64,000 nucleotides of DNA from Chondrilla cf. caribensis (taxonomy: Eukaryota; Porifera; Demospongiae; Chondrillida; Chondrillidae): assembly GCA_964020155.1 (NCBI GenBank), contig OZ026560.1, positions 1,769,501 to 1,833,500 of the forward strand, given 5' to 3'. Shown piece by piece: positions 18,758-30,700 of this stretch; position 1 is the stretch's first letter, and every line of letters begins with the position of its first letter. Under the pieces are notes generated by a model. The model was not told the DNA's origin. It made no database searches and saw only the letters and a program-made list of their open reading frames with translations. Both the position numbers and the translations under genes were made by a program.

Positions 18758-21700
18758 TTAAACTGATTCCTGATCAGCCAGATTTAAGGTGTCGTATTCC
18801 ACAACACGTCTCTTTATACTATCCAGTCTTTTATGTAGCTTGATGAACATTGCTTTGTCTTTCTCAAAATCCTACAGGGAACATCAAACAGAGATTCGCA
18901 ACTGGCGACATTACAGGACTGCCACGAATGTTATGGAGAGACTGTGTTGTCTCGTTATTGCACAATCAATGTTTGTCTACAGCTGCTTGTATGCATCTGT
19001 TAATCAATTAGGATACAGTCAACAGACACTGACGGTAACTCACCTCTGGAATTTGAGCATACTTATACCGGATTTGTTGGTGAATATCCTTGAGAAAGTA
19101 CAAAATCACACTGAAACACTAAGACAAGGTAATAAGACATACTGCACGAAATACCTCATATTCAACGGAACCAGGATCGTGACCCTCCAAACTGTTGTTC
19201 AGCCTGGTGAACTCTGATACAACACTGTTCACTTTTTCAAACAATTTCAGATATCTTTTGTGATGCTTGTTAAATAGTTCCTTCATTTCAGCTCTTTCTT
19301 CTGGGGTTGTTATGGGTCTAGTGATAACAAATGATGGTACGGCTATCTACATACCACCCACACACTACTAACTGGGCGTACACAATTAATGACAGTCACA
19401 ATGGCTACACATTTTGTAACCTTAACATCAATTTGAAATTGCTGATATTGTAGAAGACTGATAAGAAAGCGTTTTTACCAGGAAACTTTCAAATTACCAG
19501 GGTACTTACTAAGCAAGTCACACTGTATCTCAATGAGCAAAATGCCCATGAATTGAAGGTAACCGCAGTTCATGGATTGGAAGTTTACAAACAAAGGCTC
19601 AAATTACGTATCTGGAAAGTCCATTATTGTAGAGTTGAACTGATTTCATGCTTACATGCAGTAAATGGCCACTGACTAGCACCCCACACACTCGAACAGT
19701 ACCTATCAAAGTCATCCTGAGGCAGAGGGAGCTCAGTCACAGCTTCTACAGACTGTGCGGAGCAGTCCTTGTCCCTCATGGGTGATGACTCTCTGTGCTT
19801 TCCTGCAGAGAAACCAAACAGAGAAGTGCAACACCCCTAGTTGATGGGATGGTCAGGAGGTGAACACAGTGAACATATGTAAGGACTGGATCTGTTATTA
19901 TTGTGTTCCTGTGCTTATGATGTGATATTGCGTAGAATATTAATTGATTTACCTCGTGTTCATAAGAAAATCTCGATCGTTAGCCTATTGCCGTTTACCT
20001 TTGACTTCGAGTCAATCCTATCATAAATCCCAAGCCTACCCGACGTGGAGGATTACATTTGGCGACCTTGGCAGGATTCGGAATAGAAACGATCGCGTGG
20101 TTGGTTGTATGAGCAATCGTGAGTTACGAGCACTTCTTGGCGCCGCATCTCTTGAACCGCGTAGGCTTCGCTCCGAGAGGAATCAGGAATTCAGCATGGA
20201 TGAGGACATTGCCGGCCTGAGGGAAGAAGTGAAGAGTGCCACTGCTCTTGTAGAACAACGCAATGCGGAGATCGCGAAACTGAAGAGAGACCTGGAGAGA
20301 GCCCTGGTGGAGGCAGATTCGGCTAGACAAAAAGCTCAGCAGTTGGAAGAAAAGCAGGAACGGCAACGTTTGGAGCTAGAGCTACAGAAGTTCAAGGAAA
20401 TCAAAGCACTGCGTAAGCAATTCGACGAGGAACGGAAGGCAATCAGAGAAGACTGCCATAGAGAAAGGGCTCTTTGGAGAGAGCAGAATGAGAGTCGAGC
20501 TTCGACGGGGAGCATTCCAGAGAGGATTTCCCAGGTGACTGGTGAGTTACAGGAACGTGAAGTTGTTGATTTAGGGCCAGGGCCATTGACTCCTACGGAA
20601 GGATCAACACATGTGAATGGTGGTGGCCTGACCCCCCCTGTATCCGAGAATCCACTAGTTGAGGAAACCCAGGAGACCGATCAGCGGACCATCCCAGCAA
20701 GTAATGATCAGCGGACCATCCCAGCGAGTAGTGACTCCCCTCCAGTATTCGGTAGCTTTCCTACTGTCGCTCCAGAAGATCGAGAGGACCCTAGTTCGCA
20801 ACGTGAGGACAACAGCAATGTCATGGGAGCAGTAACCCAGTTGCTAGAGACGCAGCGTCTCATGATGGAAACCCAAGCTAAGGCCATGTCAACCCAGTCA
20901 GTTCCGCCTCTTCGTGTGTTTACAGGAGATGATCCGGATGCAGAGGATGATAGTTTTGAGTGATGGCTTGAAGGGTTTGAGGAACGGGCCAAAATGTGTA
21001 AATGGGATGAAGAACAAAAACTGTTTCAATTGAAGTTGCATTTACAGAAGACTGCCGAACATGTGGTTTGCATGATGCCTGCAGAAAGGAAGAAAGAGTA
21101 TGACTGCGTGATTGACGTCCTTCGGAAACGTTTCCGTTCCCTGGATATTGAGGAGTTGAAAGGCTTGGAGTTCCATCAGTTGATGCAAGGTAACCGCTCT
21201 GTAGAGCAGCTAGGGATGAAGCTACAGAAGTTGGCACGCAAAGCTTTTCTGGAGAGCCCCGAAAAGGATTTTGACCGGCTGCTGAAGGGAAGATTTTATC
21301 AGGCTCTTCTTCCGAAGTGGCAAAGGAAGCTGGGTGCCCCGAGACCCACGGAGAGTTTTGAGGAGCTCTATGCTAGAGCTAGGACCCAAGAACGTCATGA
21401 ACAGCAGTTTACTGTCACGCAAAAGGACTCCAAAAATCAGCCAACAACATCGACTGTATCCCGTTCTGGTGACAAAGCTCCACCCTCTTCCCGTATACCT
21501 CTATCTTCCACTAGTGAGAGGTCAGGAGCTGTGCGGAATCCCAGTAGAGGAACCGGGAAGCTGAGTATTAGAAGATGTTACCGATGTGGAGATCCGGGAC
21601 ACTTTGAACGTAACTGTCCTCGTCCCCCTCGTGAGACCCCTGGAAAAGGGGGCAAAGTCGCCTCTCTAGTGGTGCAGGGCCAGTCACTGGAGCAACTTTC

Positions 21701-24700
21701 TGAGGAAGAGCTTGAGCAAGAGCTAGCACGAAAGAGAGCTGCAAAGGAGCAACGTCAGCTGAAAGAAGCTGTCCAGATTGTTACTCTTGTGCCTAATGTA
21801 TCCGAAGTCCCTGGTAGTGTACTGCGTGTTACCGTGGAGATTGAAGGCTTTCCAGTGGAGGCTGTTGTGGACACGGGAGCGCAGGTCACTGTGATTTCCC
21901 GTGGGTTGCTTCATAAAATTGGACATCACTTGCAATCGAATGGCAAGGATCTTCCCACTTTGCGACCCCCAAGCATGAAGCTGTTTGGCAGAAGTGGCAA
22001 CAGCAGTCAGGAACTCCTTATCACTGCAGAAGTACCTTTGCACTTCACGTTGGATGGAAAGTCCATAACCTCACTCGCATTTGTTCACCCGGATAGTGAT
22101 ATCCCCTGCTTGCTAGGAATGAACGTTATTCCCCACCTTGGCATCCGTGTGCTGAGGGCTAATGGCGAACCCATTGGATCTACATCTCCTGCCCCTGAAT
22201 TGTCACTCCCTGCCAGTCAGATACTTGGATCCCTGCCTTCTGTATCCGTTCACCTTGTTAAGGGAATTTCAGTGCAAGGAAGACGGTACACTGCACTGGA
22301 AGCGAGACTGAGTGGTCCTACACCAACTGCAGACGAATTTTTGTTCGAACCAGACCACGAGATGTTAGACACCCTAGGACTGAATTCTCTGGATGCGTTG
22401 GTCACCTGTCGGCCTGAGGGAACCATTCTTGTCCCGATGCAGAACAACTTGTCTGTAGCTGCCCACCTGGAGGCTGGTATGTGCATAGGAAGTGTTGCAC
22501 CGGTTTCAGATTCCATCAGCGGGCCCCCTTCTGCCCCGATTTCCATTGCATCCGTGGAGACCGTATCCACCCTTGATGAGGACAGGGCTCAGGTGGTGCT
22601 CAAATCCCTTGCTTTGGAACAAGGTGACCTCACTGACCAGCAATTTGCACAACTTGTTGATCTAGTCCAACGTAATGCTGACTTATTCGCTCTACAAGAC
22701 CAAGAACTTGGACACACCGATGTAGTCAAGCACAATGTGGACACCGGAGATCATCATCCCATTCGACAACCTGTTAGACGAATACCTTTCGTGTATCGTG
22801 AAGACATCGCCAAAATGGTCAGAGACATGGAAAAACAGGGTGTTGTTCGCCCCTCTTGTAGCCCTTGGGCAAGTCCTGTTGTGTTAGTCCCCAAGAAGGA
22901 TGGCACCAAGAGGTTTTGCGTTGATTATCGCAAACTCAACGGGATTACAAGGAAGGATGGATATCCTCTTCCCAGAATTGATGACATCCTCGACACCCTG
23001 GGGGGTAGCCAGTATTTCACATCTCTCGATCTAGCATCTGGGTACTGGCAAGTGGAAATGGAAGAGGAATCGGCACAAAAATCTGCATTTATCACCCACA
23101 GTGGGTTGTACGAATTCATCAGGATGCCCTTCGGGATGTGCAACGCTCCTGCCACCTTTCAACGGCTAATGGAGATTGTTCTTTCTGATTTGTTGTGGAA
23201 ACACTGCTTTGCCTACCTGGATGACGTCTTAGTATGCTCCCCTACATTCGACGACCACTTACACCACCTCCGTACCGTCTTCGAGAGGATTCGTCAGGCT
23301 GGACTACGTCTCAAGGCAAAGAAGTGTCACTTCTTGAAGCCATCTGTTTGTTACCTTGGACATGTGGTGTCTAAGGAGGGCATTTGTCCCGACCCGGCCA
23401 AGACCGACCAAATTGAGCACTACCCTGTGCCCACTGACGTCGAAGGAGTTCGCAGGTTCCTAGGCCTTGCCAGTTACTACCGACGTTTTGTCTCCGAGTT
23501 TTCCAAGGTTGCTTCACCTCTACACCTTCTCCTTAAGAAAGGAGTCCCCTTCTCCTGGACTGCAGAGTGTCAACATGCGTTTGAGACATTGAAGAGGAAA
23601 TTGGTTAGTGCACCCGTACTGTCCTATCCTTCCTTCAAGTCGAATGAGCCTTTCATTTTGGAGACCGATGCTAGTGGCCGAGGTCTTGGAGCTGTTTTAG
23701 CCCAGAAGCAACATGATGGTCTTGTTCATCTGATCGCTTTTGCATCGCGTGCTCTTTCATCACATGAGAGAAATTACAGCATCACCGAGCTCGAAACCCT
23801 GGCTGTGGTGTGGGCTGCCAAGCTGTTTCGTCCCTATTTGTTGGGTCATGCCTGTAAAGTGATCACCGATCATGCTGCGTGTACTTCCCTATTGAATTCG
23901 GCAAATCCATCTTCCAAATTGGCTCGCTGGGCCATGGTGATTCAAGAGTTGGACCTGACAATCACCCACCGTTCTGGGAAGAGCAACCATGTTGCTGATG
24001 CCCTTTCAAGGAGTCCTGTTTCTCCTGTGGAAGTTCTTCAGGTTGAGACCACATCAGTTAATACTTCAACACCGCCTGCTGAGAGTGACATCGTGAAGCT
24101 GCAGCGTCAGGATGAAGAATTCGCGATTATTTTACAGTTCTTGGAGAATGGAAGTGTACCGGAGGATCAGCGATTGGCCCAATATCTGAAGGTGGAACAA
24201 CCCAACTTTGAGGTCATTGATGGACTGTTGTGTTACCATCACCCCCTAACACCAGAGTGTATCCGAATTGCAGTCCCACGTTGCTTGCGAGCCCCTCTTA
24301 TTAAAGAGGCTCATGGTGGAAAGTTCGCTGGCCACTTTGCGGAAAAGAAGGTCTACCTGACCTTGCGAGGGAAGTACTGGTGGAAGGGAATGAGGAGCGA
24401 TGTTCGTCGATATTGTCGTAGCTGTCTCGTGTGTGCATCAAGACAAGGTCCAGGGAGGAGACAGCATGCTAAATTGTGTCCCATACCTGTTGGAGGTCCT
24501 TTTCACACTGTGGGAGTCGATGTACTTCAACTGCCACGTACTTTTGATGGGAATCAGTATGCCGTTGTATTTGTCGATTATCTGACTAAATGGCCAGAGG
24601 TTTTTGCTGTACCTGACCAGAAAGCCGAGACAATTGCCAGGTTGTTTGTGGAAGGAGTTGTTTCAAGGCATGGAGTACCCGAGCGGCTGCTTTCTGACCG

Positions 24701-27700
24701 TGGACCCAATTTCCTGTCGTCTCTAGTGCTACGTGTCTGTGAACTAATGGGCACCTCCAAGATCAACACATCTGGATATCACCCCCAGTGTGATGGACTA
24801 GTCGAGAAATTCAACGGTACCATCATCAGCATGTTGTCGAAGACCGTGGAGAAACATGGTCGAGATTGGGACCGGCATCTTCCATACATCTTATTCGCTT
24901 ACCGTGCGGCAGTGCAAGATTCAACCGAGGTTTCGCCTTTTTATCTATTGTATGGCCGTCGACCCCTATTGCCGATGGATGCCGCCTTGAATCAACCACA
25001 TTCTGTGTATCGAGTTGACTTTGAAGACTATGCCGAGGAGCTTGTGTCAAACCTATCCGAAGCCTGGAAGTTGGCCCATGACAACATTAAGAAAGCCCAA
25101 ACCAAACAAAAGGCTCAGTATGACAAGAAGAGTATTACTACGCCATTGGCTGTTGGAGACAAGGTTATGGTTCACCACCCGGGTATAGTTAAGGGTAAGG
25201 CGTGGAAGTTTGCGCGCCCATTCTACGGACCCTATGAGGTTCTTGCCCTCACGCCCACCAATGCAGAAGTCCGTTTGGTCAGTCATCCAAGTGACCCATC
25301 TATTTTTGTGTCTTTGGACAGGATTAGACCCTGCTATGCTGAGATGTCCAACGATGTCTGGATAGGGCATAAGAGGCCCCGTACTGCTACTCGTCCAGAG
25401 CGTTCTGTCTTACCTCCTTCAAATGGTGGACCCAAACCAGAGTATACTGGACCAGTTACCAGGTCGCGCACCCGTTCGCACACCTAATGAGCATTGCTTG
25501 GCAAGGACTATGTGTTGAGCCTCATTGACTGTATCTTTCATGTAAGCTAGGTACTATGTATGTGCATCACTTGTAGCATTTATTGTAGCCATGTCATTTT
25601 ATCCTTATGTTTTGTTCGTGGACGAACACCTCTCTTAGGAGGGGAGATGTGTAAGGACTGGATCTGTTATTATTGTGTTCCTGTGCTTATGATGTGATAT
25701 TGCGTAGAATATTAATTGATTTACCTCGTGTTCATAAGAAAATGTCGATCGTTAGCCTATTGCCGTTTACCTTTGACTTCGAGTCAATCCTATCATAAAT
25801 CCCAAGCCTACCCGACGTGGAGGATTACACATATCAACATGGACATGAAGGAATATACCAAGCTGCTAATGTTCAAGAATAGTATACTAAAGGGTTACAT
25901 TGAAACTCAAGTACAGTAAAATACTTATTCAGAGGAAAGTGTACATTTAATATTTGTTTGAAAGGGGAAGAGGAGTGGGAACATTTAAAAATAGAAACGA
26001 ATAGGATAGGAGGGTATCTTGCTCCCTGAGGAGACATTTAAGGTGTGATGTGAAGTATGCACACCAGAGGACATGACTGGTGTGCTGGTAGTAGCAGCAC
26101 TACGAGATTAAGGGAAAGAATAGGTGACACAGAGCAGCTCAGTACAACAGGTGGCATTCAACATGAAGTCTTGCATTTACCATTATTCTTCTTCATTTTA
26201 TGCTTCTTTTTCTTCTTTCCAACTGCCTTAGTGTTTGAAGTGTCAGCCAATGGTGGGTCTAGATTTCCAATACCTTCAGTTGAGTTTGTTTTACTTTCGC
26301 TTGGATTAGAACTGTTCGATATCACACTAGTGGTGATTTCCACTGGTGATACCCCATAGCCTGGGGGAGGTTCAGGGAGGAGACACTTTGGAGAAGGCTT
26401 CTCCACTTCAGCAATAGACGGAGGTGATCTCTGAAGGGTAGAATACCCTTACAGTGACAAGACTATTGACTGTTGTATTCAAGATGACATCACACCTCAC
26501 CTTCCTAGTCACATCTGGAGAGCGTGATCGTGCCCTTGCTATGTTACTATAGGGTCAAGATAACCAACGGTTTAGGGTTAGGTTAGGGTTACACTGGAGG
26601 TAGGTATGTAGGTAGTCTGGCGTAGCCGATCCTTGATCCGCCATTTTATTCTGTTGGGGCGGACAAAGGGTCTGGGGACATTGCTATTCGATAGTGGTAG
26701 CAAAGGGGCGGGGTCGAATGTAGTAGAATTAGTAAAATTGCAATTGCAGCAGTCAATTATATATTTTAGCAAACTCAAAACACGCTTCACATCACTGAAA
26801 GAGACACATTGAGAAGCATCTATCATACTACAGTAGAAGGAAACAATGCTTTTGCCAGACTCACGACAGGCTTCGGTAAAAAACCCTAACGGCTCTTATG
26901 CCGTTCACCTTTGATTATTTACGGGATACAAAGAGCCATGCGCACAGTGTTATTCTGTACGTTTCACCTATCTGCTTTGATGGTTGATCAGAAGAGGATA
27001 GTGAATAGGCTTAGGCCTAGGTATAGGTGGAATTTCTGGTATGGGACAAACTAGTCCCACGGCGATCGTTAAGGTGCGTGCTGGCCAACCCTAACATAAA
27101 ACCGCTTTGGAGTAAGAAACTCTCTGGGTTGAACCCATGCAAAACTAAGCGGCCGAATTCAAAGAATACCTAACAATGACCATAATACATGCAACAAACT
27201 CTGCTAACGATTGTATACTTGTGAAACCTTTGTATATTTCCGTAGATTATGTAGAGGTCATTCTGTAAAAGTGTCGGGTTCAACGTCCGACTTTGCTACC
27301 GCTACCGAATAACAATGTCCCCAGACCCTTTCTCTGACCCAACAAAATAAAATGGCAGATCAAGGGTCGGCTACGCCAGACTAGGTATGTAGGTACACTG
27401 GAATCAGTATTAAAGATCACTCTACACAAAGACCACCTGTCCTGAGTGACCACTATTGAACTATCCACTGTGTCATCTCAACTACATATCACACCTATTC
27501 TTGGAGACCACTTTCCACACAGACTATCTCTCCTTGTTCCCCTGGGTGGTCTCTATAGACAGGTTCCACTGTATGTACTATTTGATTTCCTTACACATAT
27601 TTCATCATAAGTATGTACACACCTAGTCTGAAGTAGCCAACCTTACCTCTGCACAACATACAGTACATGAGGAATAATCAGAAGGGTGGACCAGAACATA

Positions 27701-30700
27701 AATGTAGCAACATCACACTCCTCACCGTCTGACAACTTGCTTCTCTGCATCACCATACAGGGGCCAGGTATCAACCTATTGAAACCACACACACATATAA
27801 AATCGATTTATGTATGAGGTATGATGTACGTATATGTAAACAACAGGTATCCTCACATTGATCTGAACCAACACAGATTTTTTTAGTACATATCGGCCAT
27901 TCTCCAATGTAGCCACCTGTACACATAGAAGAGTAGTAGTAAACTGCGAGCAATTCCATTGCAGTGATTTTACAATCCAATATAGAAAGATTGAAAAAGA
28001 ATTAACAACAGTATATATCTAACCATGCATGTCAGTAACAGCTGTCATATGCTATAGTTGTAGCCTGTCTAGGTGTGCAAAAGCAAGATAAAGTGATAAT
28101 TTTATCACCTAAGGGGGAATCAATTGAGAAGTGTGTTCACATTGGCAATTTTGTCAATATCACGCATGTTAACATTTTCCCCCTTTTATCCTATTATGTA
28201 ACATGCTGCCTGTATATGTGTTACAATCACCTCTTGAAGAACAGCATCCAGATTGTCAAAATCCTGAGACTGGGCCTTATCTACACAAGACCAGTAAACA
28301 ATTAAATTCATTCAAAGCACGAGTAAGAATATAACATGACCACACAATACAACCAAGTCCTGTTGTACAACCAAGTCCTGTTGTACAACCAAGTCCTGTT
28401 GTACAACCAAGTCCTGTTGTACAACCAAGTCCTGTTGTACAACCAAGTCCTGTTGTACAACCAAGTCCTGTTGTACAACCAAGCTGTACAAAATTGGGAA
28501 TGGTGCGCAGAAGCCCTACCTTTGGATAATCTGGTGGTGAGGTTGGCCCTATTGTAGGCCTTGAAAGCCAAAGTGTGTACAACACGGTCCCTGTAACAAA
28601 GATATATGCAGGCAAGAAATAGTTAGAGGTATTAGAAGACGGCTTCTCCACAAGCACAAACCTCAAGGAGAGTACAGGATGAGCCATCTTGATCTTGGGC
28701 TTACTGTGGCTTGGGTTTGGTAGTTTTGTCACAGGACGACGAACTTTGTTCTTCGAACCTACAGAATCACATGAACACAAAAAACTACCATGGAGACCAT
28801 GATATATATACTCATGTTTGCATGTAGAGAAATAATTATTGTATGTAACATTGTGACAATCTTTATACCTACATATTAGGCCTCTGTGACGATTGCCATA
28901 ATGCAATTATCATTCTCTATTTTAATTATCGCGATAACACTTCCTCCATCGTTTACCTCCTGAAGATGTACATGAGTGTTTAGTAGCTCAAATCTACACT
29001 GAATTTACTTGGATATCGCTCAAAACATAACTTTATTAGTTCAACAGTTTATTTTAACTACTCTCAAACATGCAGTTTTCAGACTAAGCGTAACATTTTC
29101 AATTTTGATCAGTACAGAAAGCTTAAATCTTGCTATTACACTATGTGACTATCATGATGATCGTGATGATGATGCTAATTATCAGGATATATTATCAGGA
29201 TATAGGTTTTACCATATTCATGCAAGCCTAGCACACGTGTACATACAGTCAGTGCACTTTTACAAACTATACACAACATTCCTATGTGTAACTGTTTACT
29301 GATAAATAGACACAATATAGTCTACCAATGGATGGTTCACAGAACCAGCGCATATCACAGATGCACTGGTTCGTGACACCTACTGTGCTCAACTGTATGT
29401 ATATGACTACAGACCCAGTTGTACACAGCTGAACACACAGGAATACAGCCAGGGGAACAGTAGTGGACACAAGCTAACAAAGGCGGAATTGATACAGAGG
29501 ATAAACACAGGTGAACACAAAAGTGAACACAAGTGGACACAGGGGAACATACAATACTGTATGTACGTGGGTATATACAGTATGCATAGACATGAAAAAA
29601 CACTGGTGAACACAGGGGAACATATGCATGTACATAGACGAATACAGAGTAGAAAACACAGGGATGTAAGTATACAAGGCGAACACAAATGAATGCAGTA
29701 AACACAGGTGAACACAGGTACAGGTGGAAACAGCTGAATATGTTGTATGGACCTATGGGAACATACTCACCAGAACGATCTTGAGGAAGTTTGATTTCTT
29801 GTGCCCTGTAATACGGTAATACATGCATTGTGTATAATACTGTATAATACTGATGTAGTGGGAATTTGAATGTAAATGAAAACAACAATGATGATGAAAA
29901 CAATCATTTCAAAGACTTGTTGAAATGTGGACAAATACTTAAGCAAACAAATTTGAATGTAGCAAATGGCAATTACAATTCATGTCACAGAGAACAAAAG
30001 AGCTTTGAGAACAACAACACAAAAACAATACTGCGAATACCAGTGACAAAAGTTGATTATCAAGAGTTTAGGTAATTATGATTCAAATACTTTCCATAAC
30101 ATACAAAGCAACTATTTCGGAGCACACTATACAATGCATATGACATCTGTACACTACAAGCTACACACACAATGTAAACTCACATGGATGACTGTTTATA
30201 TTCTTTTTCTGCTAGCATAGCTTTTTCTCTTGTGGTCTCGTACACTTCGTCTGTTGCCTTCACTACAACACGACTTGATATACTGCCGACAGTCTTTAGA
30301 AAGTTCTGTCTTTTAACTGAATTCCCCTGGGTGTACAGAGGCAGGAAGTCCCAGTGACACTGATCCCAAGTACAGTTTGAGAAATCTTGTGGACTAATTC
30401 AGTCATTTTTCCAACATAATAGAACACACTGTTACGTTCACTAAACACTATTTCTTATAACTCCACAAAACATAAGAACAGTACATACGTACAAACATAC
30501 TTAGTCTTGCTAATGCTTATAGACTCTCAAATAACTAATGGCTAAAAGGTGGAATATTACTAGGTACCTGGTAGATACTCTATAGTGCCTAGTATAGTAG
30601 TAGTCTGGTGGCCATGGTCTCTCCAGGTTGTAGAAGATTCAACCACATCTTAATGAAAAAGACAAACACCAATAAGCACCTCCTTCCACTGATGTAAACA

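Larger units (their letters stand above)
19878..25829 (+). mobile_element. Ty3/gypsy LTR retrotransposon, near-complete and young
   Basis: A 5952-bp element with 180-bp LTRs (19878-20057 and 25650-25829) that begin TGTA and end TACA. The two LTRs differ at one site I can see (AAAATCTCG versus AAAATGTCG), which indicates recent insertion. The flanking CATA (19874-19877 and 25830-25833) is the likely target-site duplication. A purine-rich tract, TTAGGAGGGGAGATG, lies just before the 3' LTR, and a candidate primer-binding site follows the 5' LTR. The domain order PR-RT-RNaseH-INT is that of Ty3/gypsy. There is no env frame. It is inserted antisense in an ELL intron. An in-frame TGA interrupts the gag region. 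Confidence 0.93.

Noticed and set aside
26572..26591. Interstitial telomeric repeat (TTAGGG words)
   Set aside because: Only about three imperfect units; too short to claim.
28346..28484. CRISPR-like array of 18-bp repeats
   Set aside because: Units are directly contiguous with no spacers, sit in an animal intron and are an ordinary minisatellite.
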